From contig OZ038482.1 of assembly GCA_964036315.1 (NCBI GenBank), forward strand, positions 10,216,198-10,280,197: a stretch of 64,000 nt of DNA, written 5' to 3'. The notes beneath the pieces were generated by a model. The model worked only from the letters and a program-made list of their open reading frames with translations. It had not been told where the DNA came from and did not search any database. The stretch's first letter is position 1; each line of letters starts with the position of its first letter. Below are positions 31,604 through 44,017 of this stretch, piece by piece. The position numbers and the translations under genes are program-made. Origin of the DNA: Acanthosepion esculentum (Eukaryota; Mollusca; Cephalopoda; Sepiida; Sepiidae).

Positions 31604-33635
31604 CAATTACACATTGTTCCAAAAACCTAATCCTCGTTATTCCTTTCCTATCGCAACCAAATGCTTATTATAGCAATTACACAAGGCCAATATACACAAC
31701 CAAATCAACTATACAGATATAGGGTGGCGGACGGATATTGTCATAAGATAAACAACTTATCCATAACTGATAACCTTATATCCACCATAAGATGTAGGGT
31801 TTTATGCATACAAATTATTAAAGTATAAAAATACATGTGCGTATAAATAATTTATACACACATGTAAAGCTTTAGATAAGACACTTATCTAAAGCGTTAG
31901 ACAGATTAAAAACATTTTTTGCTGTTTTTATAGCATTAGGAGTGTTTAATTGTAATTAACTTTATCCAGATGAATATTTATTTTATTATATTTTGATAGA
32001 TGATATTTTGATAGTTTCTTATAACATCCATTTAAAAATACAAGACTGGTATTTTTTTTTTTTCGATGACGATGGAAGAATGAATAAGCAACATTTTGTC
32101 ATGTGTTTGTATTTAAAGAAATATTTTTAAAGATTTGTGAAATTTATGAAAAAGTTACCATATATAATCAAATTTCTTAGAAAGTATCTGCAAAATTTTG
32201 TGCTGTTGATTCCTTAATAAATACAGTTGTAGATTGACTTGTCAAATTTGATATTAATACGTGCAATCAAAATGCTTTAGAATTATTGAAGTTATATTCT
32301 GCTAGAGATTAATAGTGTACAAATCATTTGTACCTGATTAGATTTTTGAGCAACTTCGCTTTGATGTGTAGCTTTCATGCAGTGGCGGCGAGAGGGATCG
32401 GACAGCCGGCACAAATGTACCGGGCCTCGAAACCCGAGGGGACTTAAGAAAATACCTTTAGGGGTTTAGGGGGGGGGGGGCTTCTTTACAAAAAGTAGAG
32501 AGCAAAATTACGAATCGGTATTTTATTGAAAAAAATATGAAGACTAAAACCAGTTCCAAAGTTGCTTAAAAGTGAATTTTTCGATATTTCATCGAAGCAA
32601 AATGCGTGATGAGTTCCTCAAAGTGTAATTCTCGGGCCAAATCACACTCGACCGAAAGGGTTACCAATTTGGTAAGGGGACACAAAATAATGGAGTGCCG
32701 GCTCTCGGAAATTCTCTTCCAGGCACTGCTTCCATATCAGCTAAACAGAATGTCCTCCCGGATTTTGCAATTTAATGTGAGAATAAGGAATTTGCAAACA
32801 CGGCTTCTTAAAAGTAATGTGCAGTTTCTCTCAGTATTTTTGCAATCGTATTTGTAATTCTGTCATGAATATCAATTGTATATTTTGTGACTTTGTTCTT
32901 TTATTCTGTAGGTTATCCCACTTGACTTTCCGAAAAAATAACGTCGCTAGAGGGCATTCCTCGAGCCTATAAAAAGACTCTCCCTAGCAGGGTTGCCAGA
33001 TTAGCTTTTTGATGCCAAATTTTGGAAATCTGTTTTTTTTTTCATTTTGGTTTGGCGCCAGGGAATTGATTTGGCATCATAGGCTTTTTCTTGGCTTGTT
33101 TTTTTTTTTTGTTACATGATAAAATATATAATAAACAGTCTATTACAGCTGCTATGCTACCATTTTTTTTCTTTTTTTATCTCCGGTGACGCGCCTGAAT
33201 TATGGGATGTTTCGGCCCATTTTATCTTCATATCCTTGATCCAGAGAAGAAAGGGCCCCCAGAAATTTACTGCTATAAAAATAAGCAATAATTATTTTTT
33301 TGCAAACCTATGTCAAATTTATCTCTCTTTCGTAATTCTCTATCATAAATAAATAAATAAACTAATGGCCGTTTTTCCTGGTCTTTCATATGTTCGACTC
33401 TCTTCTCCAATGTTTCTTTGATAAGTTAATATTAAAGTCTTTAAATGAAAAAAAAATTCTCTGTATTCTTTTGTAGAAACACTCAAGTTTCCTATGCATC
33501 TAAAACGAAATGGTTAACTTTACGAGGGCGAAGCTCTTCGGTGGTCAAAAGTCGTTACTTTCTTTTGATGTTAAATGGAGAGATAAAAGAGAAGAATCAT
33601 CTTCATTGAAATACGAAAAAGGTTTTGTTATAATC
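31600..33635. other. about 2 kb of unassigned sequence
   Basis: Features seen: a 'gcagtggcggcgagaggg' motif near 32379, which could be a hAT-type terminus, followed by a GC-richer patch with a G run at 32467-32480; and a 'gcctataaaaagactctccc' TATA-like site near 32966. Neither is backed by a partner end. The 83-codon frame 32606-32857 has no recognisable family. Confidence 0.3.
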
Positions 33636-33639
33636 TTCC

Positions 33640-33800
33640 TAAAGCAGAACTTCTTCTGATTCATGTTACACAAATTTCCACCACTGGCCGGATGTGAACG
33701 ATCCAAAACCCAAGACCGAACTAAAAATTCCATCAAACACGCATCGGCTCCGCACACACCGTCCGCTTACCCCGCCCCAACATACAATCTAATTTTTTAC
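33640..33800 (-). repeat. inverted repeat pair, right member
   Basis: Reverse-complement partner of 31060-31225 ('tggccggatgtgaacgatcc', 'cgcatcggctccgcacac'). Confidence 0.8.
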
Positions 33801-34060
33801 CCAATAGAACCCACTCCCGCTTAAAAAAGCGAAATAAGAATTGGAGCCGATCTGAGCCTACGAAAGGATTTAAAAGCCCATCAAAGACATATCTTCGGCA
33901 GTCGGTCGGAACAACAGCCAGGATTCACACGCTCGTCAGAACGCCACCTCCACACCCAAAGACAACTGGCCTCCCATCTCCAAGGACAACTCGCAAAAGC
34001 CCGTCACCGCAGTAAGTCACGACTCACCCTCCCACTCCTACAGTAAGCCAAAGTGGACGG
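33801..34060 (+). other. LTR-like promoter segment, uncertain
   Basis: GC-richer sequence with 'gatctgagcctacgaaagg' and 'atttaaaagccc', echoing the 'gagccc...tataaaa' order in the 24190-24900 units. No paired LTR was found. Confidence 0.3.
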
Positions 34061-34074
34061 ATTTCTTTTCTTCT

Positions 34075-35060
34075 TTTTATGTGCCGTGTCCTTTCAGGAC
34101 GTAGGCGATCATTGCCCTCCACTTTCCCTTATCCCTTGTGGTTCTCAATAGGTTTTGTGTTTCTGTCAACTCCCGCAGACCACGCACGGCCATCCACCTG
34201 CCCAAGCCCGCCACGTATGTCATGCGCTGCTTTCCCTTGTCTCTTTTCCCCTCTGTTCGTCCGTGAGTATCAGATTCTCCAGGCCCTCTTTCTCATCACG
34301 TGTCCCAGAAATTTCAGTTATTTCTTCCTAAAGTTAAGCATAAGCTTCCTCCTTCTTTGCATCATCTCCAAGACCTCATCGTTGCTCACATTCTCGGTCA
34401 GCATCCTTCTGTAGAACCACATCTCCGTCGCCTCGAGTCTCTTCTTCATCCTTCAGGATACCGTCCAAAATTCACTGCTGTATATGACAGATGTCACGTA
34501 GCAGCTCAGTACTCTTTTCTTTGTCACTAAAGAAATCCTCCTGTCTCGCAGTACTCTGCCCAGCTTTTGGAATGCATCCTTGGCCATCTCAACCCGTCTT
34601 CGGATTTCAGCGTTGCACCTACCGTCCTCAGTCAAAACACTTCCCAGATATTTAAACTACTGCACGTTTGATTTTTGTGTCCCCGACCTGCAAATCGCAT
34701 TTTGGGCCCATCCTTATACTGATGACCATTCATTCTTGTAGTTTATGGTTAGTCCTTTCTTCTCGCTCTCCCTTGTTACCTTCTGTAGGAGGTTTTGTAG
34801 TTTCTTTTCCCTGTCTATTATCAGTACCGTGTCATCTGCGTATCTTATGTTGGTAAGGTTGTGGCCGCCAATGATGAATCCTGGAAGGATCTCCAGTTCC
34901 CTCAGAATTGCCTCGCTGTATAGGTTGAATGTCTGGTGAGAAGACGCATCCTTGCCTTACGCCTCTTTCTATTTTTGTATATTCACTGAGTTCATTCTCG
35001 ATGCGAATGCATGCCGTTTGCTGCCGGATATATCTTCTGGTTATTCCGATATATTTCTCG
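34075..35060 (-). pseudogene. LINE family A with RT catalytic motif
   Basis: The longest family A copy in the window. On the minus strand it runs from the RT palm through YADD (codons at 34842-34831, followed by TVLI), IDREKKLQNLLQ and GLTINYKN, then AEIRRRVEMAKDAFQKLGRVLRDRRISL. It reaches the tail 'ctgaaaggacacggcaca' at 34080-34097. Frames are broken into pieces of 60 to 110 codons by frameshifts. The endonuclease and the N-terminal RT are missing. Confidence 0.8.
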
Positions 35061-36000
35061 AATATATCAACTTTACTTATCTCTTTCTTTCAACAAAAGA
35101 CTTCCACACCATTTCACCATTCGTTGTATTTTTTGTCAATACAATTATTTATTTCTTAAACCTCTGTCGTTTCTTGTTTCTGCCACCAGACGCTTAAGAT
35201 AACAGTTTCTTGTTTCAAATCGTTAGACCTGTGGTGGACTTCAGCACATTAATTTAACTTAGATTAGGAAACCAAACTTAGGTGAAGAAAGGATAAGCCA
35301 AAGACATCATTACACATAAAATATGTATTTAACAAGATGTACAAACAAGGATGTGAAAGAAGGCATGCATTGAGTAAAACAAGAGTTGTCTCTCTTTAAC
35401 TATTATTTGTATTCCAAAGTTCACTGAAAGAAAGACATTTTGTAATAGTTTCTGGTAATAACTGTTTTCAACAGTTTTGCTGTGTAAGGAAAAGATTATG
35501 TGAGTGTAGGGAATATTCAGCATGTGAGTGGTGGTGTGAGTGAGAAGATTGGCGCATGGTTTCAACTGTCGTGGATTCGTTTGGCAGCTGAAATCTCACT
35601 ATTTATTTAAGAATATTTCTTGCTTTTATAGGTGATCATCAGCCCCAAAGCGCTGCGCGGGAAGAATCACTCTTCACGGGCAGACAATCTGATTGGTTGG
35701 CATTGACCAATCAGCGAGCGAGTTTTAGGGAGACTCAAGAAAGCTTCTGGGATCCGTTTTGCACAAAATCGACTACATGAAAATAGAGCGATTATAAAAT
35801 TGTCGCATTGCTGCGATTTGAAAATTGTCTATTACAATGTAGGGTTGATTTATTATCCAATGAATGCTTGTCGTTGTATGATTTGTATTTGTGTAAGTAT
35901 TTATGTATGTGTGTGATGTAGATCGTCACAGACCACTTTCAACTGCTACTTAGTAAGTCTAACTCAGCGTGATAAAAACCTACAAATATTGAGTAACCCA
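35061..36000. other. unassigned spacer
   Basis: Nothing recognised. An imperfect inverted repeat 'ctgattggttggcattgaccaatcag' occurs at 35689-35714. Confidence 0.35.
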
Positions 36001-36005
36001 GGCTA

Positions 36006-36960
36006 TAACTCTTCATCTTCATAGGCCATAAACTCTTGACTAGTCATGAATAATAATTCTAATAAATATACGTCTCGTGAGATTAGATATTTAGATTACA
36101 TATCGCAATTTACAACTAACATTCAGTATATAAAAGGGAAGAACACTGTTGCTGATACTTTTTCAGGAACTCATCTGTATGCCCGGGATACAAAATGTTC
36201 CTGCTCCTTTAACTAACAGGACCTTATACTGTGATGTTATATTAAGTAGGCCTCATGTCCCTCCTTCTTTGAGAAGACTGGTATTTGAACACCTGCACGG
36301 ATTATCTCATCCTAGTAAACGAGTCACAGTCAAATTGGAAAACAGAACGTTTTGGTGTGGCCTAATATGAACTTGGATGTCCGCAAATGTGTCTCAACTT
36401 GCTTAGAGTGCCAGAAGTGTAAGGTGCATCGATATTCCAAGTCGCCCATTGGTACCTTCAACAACCGTGATGCTCGCTTTGCACATATTCATCTCGACAT
36501 AGTTGGGCTACTACCAATGTGTCAGGGTTATCCTTATCTTTTAACCGTTGTGGACCATTTTTCACGCTGGCCCACAGCTATACCCATCAAGGACACCTTA
36601 GCCGTTACTGATTCCAAGGCAGTCCTCAGAGAATGGATTTCAATATTCGGTACTCCGAATGTGGTTACGACAGATCGGGGTTCCTAGTTGCAGTTATCTC
36701 TCTTTAGAGAATTCACCAATCTTCTCGGAACAAAACATGTGCGTCCGACAGCTTATCATCCATACGCTAATCGCTTGGTTGAACGATTCCATCGGACACT
36801 GAAAGCTTCACTTTCTCTGAGGAACAACGCAAATAATAACTTTCTTCTCCTCGGCTATATCGGGATCTTCTCTTTGGCTATATCGGGAACTTCCTTATTT
36901 TTGGCTATATCGTCCAGACATCAAATAACCTATTCTGTAAACTCCGGTTAAAATACTGCG
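36006..36960 (+). pseudogene. Ty3/gypsy RNase H tail and integrase (second element)
   Basis: RNase H end: 'GHKLLTSHE', a frameshift, then 'REIRYLDYISQFTTNIQYIK' and 'VAD'. Integrase frames 36149-36370 and 36352-36687 are joined by a one-base shift near 36355. They carry the zinc region (HLHGLSHPSKR...CVSTCLECQKCK) and a catalytic core with HLDIVG (Asp codon 36496), VVDHFSRWPTAIPI, TTDRG (Asp 36673) and RLVERFHRTLK (Glu 36781). Spacing between the second Asp and the Glu is exactly 35 residues. A single TAG at 36685 interrupts the core. The C-terminal domain decays after about 36830. Confidence 0.85.
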
Positions 36961-37890
36961 GAAGGTTCATCATTGGACTTAACCAGCAACATTTCAACAC
37001 TTTCACCAGACATAATTTAACCTTCTAACTGTGGACTTACATGCTAATTTAACCTACAAGAACTCTAAATTTTGTATTAATTTTAAATATCGTCGTTTTG
37101 TTGTCCATTTTTGTTCCACCTGTCAGATTTCACGTTTTTAATTTATTAACGTTAGCAGGACTCCTGTGACTATCTTTATCTGGGTACAAAGGCCTTATTA
37201 TATCACGCCCCCTCCAGGGGAGCCATAACAGATCTTATAGGATACTAAGACTGCCTAACTGTAAAATATATCGAATATGTGATCATAGCATTTTTAGAAA
37301 ATTTTTTTAGAATTTTTACTTTGAATTTCTGTTGTAAACAGAGTGAATCCATAAACTTGTGAAGTACAAAAATAGATGATTATATAACCGACCACCAAAA
37401 ATTAATTGTGACTTTTTTCTGTGATTATATTACCGGCCATAAATCAGGTAAAGAATGTCCTCAGGTTACGTTAGATCCAACGTACATCTCCAAATAATAT
37501 AATACGTTGTCAGGCGGCGGTATATGAGGAAGATGGCTTTGTTTCTTCACCAGCTGTACGTCATATTGGATTGTGATACATTCGCTATCTATCGTTTGTG
37601 TCGTTTTTTAGGAAACCTTTTGCCTTTCATTTTGGTACCCTAGCCTAAGGTGAACTTGTGGGTACTTATGTAAGTGAGTTCCGACCTACGTCAAATATCA
37701 GGTTACGTCATGCCGTTGGAACGAATCACCATCATAAGTCAAGGACTCCATCCAACCTGAAGTATGCACTTTGCCAGATTTGTAATGCAGGGTTTCAGTT
37801 TCTTATCATGAGCAAACTGACAGTCCATTGCCAATGATTTTGTGTAGTTATAGCCAATGCATTTCATCCAATGTGGGCTTTTTCATTTAG
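36961..37890. other. gypsy 3' flank and unassigned spacer
   Basis: 'cgccccctccaggggagcc' at 37205-37223 is a small perfect hairpin that could lie near the gypsy 3' end. The rest has no recognised motif. Confidence 0.3.
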
Positions 37891-37899
37891 ATCTTTACC

Positions 37900-38625
37900 T
37901 TGAAAAAGTACACATTGGGAGAAAAATGTCAGGTAAAACAGCATAAAGTTTTCCTATTGTCTGTTATCCTTTATACATATTGTATTTTTGGGTATTTTTC
38001 TGGTATTTGTATGTTTTTTTCTTTTGTTTTTTCTTCCCCAAGTCATTTCCATTTTGAAAACAAACAATATCAAATGATTTTACAAAGGCATGCTCTACAA
38101 TCTAGTTTATGCATAATTGGAAAACAAAATTCACTTTTCAACAAGGCAATGATACAAAACAGTCTTTTGAATAATGTCAAAATTACCTTGAGTCAGATAT
38201 TAACAACATTCCAGAAATTATGACTTGACCATTTCAATCTCATTTCCTCTCTTTGGTTGATTTAGTGTGGAATGAATTGGAAAGAACAGTTTGGAGAGAA
38301 TAGCCAAGGAGTGCGAGTGAGCTTTTTCAATGCTTGAAAAATGCTTGGAAAGGTCTGCCATCTACTTTTTTCCAAAGTTGGAAAGAATGCCAAAGATTTG
38401 TAAAGCATTAATTAAGGCATGTAGTGGTTTTATTGACAAAAAGAAAATATGATGCTGTTATATGATAATTTTTTATAGTTAATGGCTTATTTTTTTTGTC
38501 ACAATAAAAGCAAATACACTATAGTTACTGAAATTTTATCTTTTACTTAAAAAATACAAAAATATCTCATTTTAAGGAGTTTTTAAAAAAATACAGGGTG
38601 GCCCTAAAGTTTTTACCTGTAGCAG
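37900..38625 (+). pseudogene. Tc1-like transposase C-terminal part with 3' terminus
   Basis: Frame 37900-38223 ends with text equivalent to the region before and at the second catalytic block (YQMILQRHALQSSLCIIGKQ, then IQNSLLNN). Downstream pieces follow: 'WNELER', 'LFQCLKNAW', 'GLPSTFFQSW', 'CQRFVK', typical of the Tc1 C-terminus (...GLP...W.....MP....VI...). The Asp of the second block is lost. The candidate 3' terminal repeat 'cagggtggccctaaagtt' is at 38595-38612. The N-terminal half is absent. Confidence 0.7.
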
Positions 38626-38633
38626 ATATATAC

Positions 38634-38691
<58 letters not shown>
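38626..38691. repeat. (CATA)n-(TA)n microsatellite
   Basis: Follows the Tc1-like 3' end within about 15 bp; about 45 bp of pure TA. Confidence 0.95.
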
Positions 38692-38694
<3 letters not shown>

Positions 38695-38955
38695 GAGTGA
38701 AACAAACTGTTATATATTTATTCAGATTGAAAAATAGCTATGAACAGACAAATCGACCAAAATGGTTATAGATTCTTGTACACATCCATCTTTCTATATA
38801 ATTCTTTAAAAGTAAATGAAAGTGAAATGAAAACCAGGAATCATGGGAAACACAAATAAAATCAAGAAATTTGTCTTTGATTTTTGCATCATTTTCTTGA
38901 TTTCCTGATGTACTTATTTCTTCACTCTATTGTCTGTGTATTTTTTTTCTTCTTT
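38692..38955. other. unassigned spacer
   Basis: No motif seen. Confidence 0.35.
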
Positions 38956-38959
38956 TCAT

Positions 38960-39125
38960 TATCAAATCTAACCCTCCAGGGTCATATGGGTATCACATGT
39001 ACTGCTGCTAATAGCAGCAGATGTGTGCCTAGGTCCCATCCTCTTTCAGGCTGGTTTTGAATTCAGAGTTTTCCTTCTCCTAGACTGGTTGCCATCAAGG
39101 CAAAACATTCCGGTCCATTTTGTTA
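38960..39125 (-). mobile_element. SINE family S1, headless copy
   Basis: The minus strand holds the S1 body ('ggcaaccagtctaggagaag', 'tctgaattcaaaaccagcc') and a longer 3' part with 'gggacctaggcacacatctg' and 'tagcagcagtacatgtgata'. The latter contains the small inverted repeat tgctgctaa/tagcagca. The tRNA head is missing. Confidence 0.65.
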
Positions 39126-39825
39126 TTTAAACCAAAGCTCGAGGGAGAAGAGACAGTTCCATTCATTTCCCAAGAGTTTTTGTATGAAAGTGAACATAAA
39201 AAACACTTATCCATAATTCAAATTCAACTCAATAATTTCTGTTTCCAATTCACTAGCCATTGCACACCTCACACACCCAATGCATACAGTGCATCGTATG
39301 ATTTGATTTAAAACATTTATTTAGAAATTAAAAAAGAAAACTAGAAAACCCTTTGCCCTAATATCAATTTATAGCCGATCAACAAATAAACATAATCAGT
39401 CAGACAAATAGTTTTAAAGTTTTTGAATTGTTGTCGGGTGGTGAAAAGGATGAAAAACCCATCAAGCATATGAAATTCAATAACTGTTATTAAGAAAAAG
39501 TTGGTTATCTTTGTAGAACAACTAAATAAGGATACTATGTGATCTTACTTGTAAGCCAGAAGAGGTTGGTAGTAAGTATAGACAAATATATAGATAAGTA
39601 AAAATAAATATCATACAACATTGTGAATGCAAACAGACTATGACTGAAATAATTTGAAGGAATGAGAGACAGAGAAAACATTCTATTTTCAACATAATCT
39701 TTCAAGTATTTCAATAGAGTCAACTGTGACTTCTGGAAACTTCTTCCACTTGTAGTACCACTCTGTAACATTCAATTCAATATTTATGTGGCCATCAGGT
39801 GATTAAACATGGACAAAAAGTCCAG
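39126..39825. other. unassigned spacer
   Basis: Nothing recognised before the satellite. Confidence 0.35.
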
Positions 39826-39829
39826 GAGA

Positions 39830-41450
39830 AAAGATTAAGGGAGCATTCATTAAAAAGAGCAAACTTGTTAAAGGGTGCATTCATTAAAAGAGCAAATTGA
39901 TCAAGGGATCATTCATTGAAAAGGGCAAATTGATCAAGGGAGCATTCATTATAAAGAGCAAACTTGATGAAGGGAGCATTCATTAAAAAGAGAAAACTTG
40001 TTAAAGGGTGCATTAATTAAAAGAGCAAATTGATCAAGGGATCATTCATTGAAAAGGGCAAATTGATCAAGGGAGCATTCATTATAAAGAGCAAACTTGA
40101 TGAAGGGAGCATTCATTAAAAAGAGAAAACTTGTTAAAGGGTGCATTCATTAAAAGAGCAAATTGATCAAGGTATCATTCATTGAAAAGGGCAAATTGAT
40201 CAAGGGAGCATTCATTATAAAGCGCAAACTTGATGAAGGGAGCATTCATTAAAAAGAGAAAACTTGTTAAAGGGTGCATTCATTAAAAGAGCAAATTGAT
40301 CAAGGTATCATTCATTGAAAAGGGCAAATTGATCAAGGGAGCATTCATTATAAAGAGCAAACTTGATGAAGGGAGCATTCATTAAAAAGAGAAAACTTGT
40401 TAAAGGGTGCATTCATTAAAAGAGCAAATTGATCAAGGTAATCATTCATTGAAAAGGGCAAATTGATCAAGGGAGCATTCATTATAAAGCGCAAACTTGA
40501 TGAAGGGAGCATTCATTAAAAAGAGAAAACTTGTTAAAGGGTGCATTCATTAAAAGAGCAAATTGATCAAGGTATCATTCATTGAAAAGGGCAAATTGAT
40601 CAAGGGAGCATTCATTATAAAGAGCAAACTTGATGAAGGGAGCATTCATTAAAAAGAGAAAACTTGTTAAAGGGTGCATTCATTAAAAGAGCAAATTGAT
40701 CAAGGGATCATTCATTGAAAAGGGCAAATTGATCAAGGGAGCATTCATTATAAAGAGCAAACTTGATGAAGGGAGCATTCATTAAAAAGAGAAAACTTGT
40801 TAAAGGGTGCATTCATTAAAAGAGCAACTTGATCAAGGTATCATTCATTGAAAAGAGCAAATTGATCAAGGGAGCATTCATTATAAAGCGCAAACTTGAT
40901 GAAGGGAGCATTCATTAAAAAGAGAAAACTTGTTAAAGGGTGCATTCATTAAAAGAGCAAATTGATCAAGGTATCATTCATTGAAAAGGGCAAATTGATC
41001 AAGGGAGCATTCATTATAAAGAGCAAACTTGATGAAGGGAGCATTCATTAAAAAGAGAAAACTTGTTAAAGGGTGCATTCATTAAAAGAGCAAATTGATC
41101 AAGGGATCATTCATTGAAAAGGGCAAATTGATGAAGGGAGCATTCATTATAAAGAGCAAACTTGATGAAGGGAGCATTCATTAAAAAGAGAAAACTTGTT
41201 AAAGGGTGCATTCATTAAAAGAGCAAATTGATCAAGGTATCATTCATTGAAAAGGGCAAATTGATCAAGGGAGCATTCATTATAAAGAGCAAACTTGATG
41301 AAATGAGCATTCATTAAAAAGAGAAAACTTATTAAAGGGTGCATTCATTAAAAGAGCAAATTGATCAAGGGATCATTCATTAAAAATCGCAAAATTGATA
41401 AAGGAAGCATTCATTAAAAAGAGCAAACTTGATAAAGGGAGCATTCATTG
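39830..41450 (+). repeat. satellite: 133-bp higher-order repeat of four ~33-bp monomers
   Basis: The junction 'agaaaacttg' recurs at 39991, 40124, 40257, 40390, 40524, 40657, 40790, 40923, 41056, 41189 and 41322, giving a 133-bp period (one unit 134). Each unit has four related ~33-bp monomers of the form 'gcaaa.ttgat.aagggagcattcattaaaaa'. About 12 units are present; the first and last monomers are more diverged. Copies are almost identical, showing recent homogenisation. No frame stays open across the array. Confidence 0.95.
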
Positions 41451-41860
41451 TTAACATTTTGCTGTCATTAGATGATAGCAGAGAATTGTTCATCTCTGTT
41501 TGATATCTTCCAAATGTTTAATAAAGAAAAATATTTTTGTCTGAATTTTTGGAATGAGGAGTTATCATTATTTACATGCAGATTATTATCCTCTTCATTG
41601 TTGTTATCATCACAATGTTTCAGCTGTTGTACCTCCCAGCCTTCATCAGGTATTTGTCTCATTCTTATTTAGCAGTGCTCAATTATTAGCTGAAGGGCTG
41701 AACCTTTAAATATTACTTCACCAAATTCACAAATCATCATTTTAATCCACCAGGCTATTGTCCCAGAATAGAATTCTGCAGTCGCATCCATAGTCAGATT
41801 AGGTTTAAGCTTTCTAGCTCTACAGTAAAGGTCATCTGGATCAATATGCACCAGAGGCCA
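41451..41860. other. spacer with SINE S2 scrap
   Basis: Around 41585-41655 the minus strand reads 'cctgatgaaggctgggagg' and 'gctgaaacattgtga', matching the body of S2 loosely. Nothing else is seen. Confidence 0.4.
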
Positions 41861-41869
41861 GAGGAGCTA

Positions 41870-42610
41870 CTCGTTCTATGCGCCATGTCCCCTCAAAACA
41901 TAGACAATCATGGCTCACCACAATGTTCTATCTTAGCAGTTTTCTCGCTTTGCTCAGCCCCACCTTCTCTCTCTGTTGTCCTCAATGTGCCCCTCAGGGT
42001 CAAGTTTTTGAGGCTTTCCCCCTCTTTATTGTGTCCAAGGAATTTTAGCTGTCTTTCCCTATTTCTTTTTCTAATACTATTTTCTTAAAGACATCCTGGG
42101 ATACTACATTGCAATCCAGCACTCTTTTCTTTATTTCTAATAATTTTTTTAAAAATTTCTCAACACCTTGCATAGTTTTTGGAATGCCTCTTTCACTAGT
42201 CCAAAGCGTGTTCAGATCTCAGTGTCACATCTTCCATTTTCTGTTAAAATGCTTCCCATATTTGAACTTCTGAATCTGCTTGATGTTTATATCTGCAATT
42301 CATAACTCCCATCTTGCTGATGAGCACACTTTCTATCTTCTTGTATTTGAGAGCTACTCCTTTTTTCTCACTTTCTTCTGCCACCTCGTGTAAGAGGTCC
42401 TGCAGTTTCCTTTCCTCTTGGTGTCATCTGCATATCTTATATAATAAGATTATACCCCAGATAATAAATCCTGGTTGGGTCTCTAGTTCCCATAGGATAG
42501 TGTCACTACAAATGTTGAATAAATCTAGGGAGAAGACACATCTATTTCTATTTTTGTATACACACTCAATTTATTTTCTAGCCATATGCAGGCATTTTTC
42601 TCCCAGCTTG
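41870..42610 (-). pseudogene. LINE family A, diverged copy with YADD
   Basis: The tail 'ttgaggggacatggcgca' is at 41879-41896. The YADD-encoding stretch is at 42434-42423 on the minus strand. Further upstream is the region for LQDLL.E...ESEKKG and a degraded fingers part. Frames are short and shifted. More diverged than 34075-35060. Confidence 0.75.
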
Positions 42611-43190
42611 CGTTCTAGCACGTAGGAGAAGAAGAAGAAGATATTTGAGTCAATAGATAAATATTGGTTGTTTTAAATAATAGTTTAGCAGTCTATTATT
42701 TTTAAGGAGAAGTATATCTCTGCTCTGAATTCCTCAGGTTGACCTTAGGAGTCAGATACAAGACAAAATAATGGAAGTCGATTTTGATTGGCTGAACTAG
42801 CATGGGAATGAGAGATAGAGAAAGGTTTTTCAGGGAGTTGAGTCTTAACCATCAAACAATGCAGACATGTTGACTTTTGTGTCTGGAAGTTGCTCCTCAG
42901 TGGAGGGAGAAAGCAACCCCACTGGCTACTTAGGAGATGTATACGTTGACATTAATAAATTAGCTAAGTTAAAATTCACTGTATTGAAGTTCTTTTATCT
43001 CTGGACTCAAACAACTAGCAATCACCGGCTGAGAAAGAAGAATGCAATTTTATTATGGAATCGACACTGTCGTTCAAGACCACCCTACCAGGGGGCGATG
43101 CAACAGTTTTAACATGTTGAATAGCAGGTAAAAAATCCAACTAAACTTTGACCCCATTCAACACTTCTTTGACTTCCTTTCCTCTTATTT
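42611..43190. other. unassigned spacer
   Basis: The 81-codon frame 42867-43112 has no recognisable family. Confidence 0.35.
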
Positions 43191-43194
43191 TTTT

Positions 43195-43490
43195 TTTACG
43201 GTAAGGTTCACCCTGTACAAGGCCTGGAAGCCACTCACACTAGAGGGTTACTATAAGGGGTAGTTTATATCGATAGGAGGGGAAGATAACAGTTGACTCT
43301 AGAATTGAACAGGTTAAGACTGTAGTGATTGGGAAAACATCCCCTAGGGAGTTCATTCCATAGGGCAGTGGTTCACAGGGAGAAGCTGTTTGAGTGGAAC
43401 TTACTTTTCACTGATGAAATATGGAGGTGGTTTCTCCTCAGATATATGCAGAAATAGATGCACCTATCCCATAGTGTATATAAGAGATGC
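43195..43490 (-). mobile_element. LINE family B 3' end, diverged
   Basis: The 'ttttttttt' run (A tail on the minus strand) is followed by 'ggtaaggttcaccctgtaca', 'ccctagggagttcattccat' and 'gagtggaacttac'. The order and spacing match the family B 3' ends at 1535-1885 and 59985-60220. Confidence 0.5.
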
Positions 43491-43504
43491 GAAAAAATAG
43501 TTGT

Positions 43505-43620
43505 TTATTTGATGACACTAATTACGGCACAGGGCTACATTTTATGAGCACTTGGTGAAATTTGAATTCACTTGCAATGGCTTGCAAAACAAGCATGTTA
43601 ATCATTACAGCTCAGGAAAT
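43505..43620 (-). mobile_element. SINE family S3, diverged head
   Basis: 'ggcacagggctaca', 'gagcacttggtgaaatttga' and 'aacaagcatgttaatcatta' follow the same order as the units at 5985-6365. Confidence 0.5.
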
Positions 43621-43895
43621 AGAAATATTTTTATATCAATATTGATAAAATGTTTTTGTTAAAAGTAAAATAAATTTTCCACACTAAGTATTTTTTCTTT
43701 TCTTTTTTATAATATGTGTTTCTTTGAAATGAAAGAAAATATATTTTCATATCGAGGTGAAGAAATTCCTTTGCAAAACTCAGAGTGAAAAATGAAAAAA
43801 GAACATACAGTAAAATGAAAATAAGCTTTTCAATTTGAGGGTGCATTGAGTAGATCAGATTATCTGTGTCTATATGCACTTATATGCACATACAC
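43621..43895. other. AT-rich spacer
   Basis: Nothing recognised. Confidence 0.35.
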
Positions 43896-43897
43896 AC

Positions 43898-43899
<2 letters not shown>

Positions 43900-43982
<83 letters not shown>

Positions 43983-44017
43983 GTGTGTGTGTGTGTATTA
44001 TTACTCTAAATGTTATT

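Noticed and set aside
31355..31630. Conserved protein MARGTRT..., since similar frames occur at 6.3 and 31.4 kb
   Set aside because: Similarity comes from shared SINE S2 sequence; the frame is broken at 21.1 kb and runs into (TA)n here.
32370..32500. hAT terminus 'cagtggcggcgagaggg'
   Set aside because: No matching inverted end or 8-bp duplication could be found downstream.
39830..41450. CRISPR-like repeat-spacer array
   Set aside because: All monomers are related throughout, with no unique spacers, no cas genes, and a eukaryotic context.
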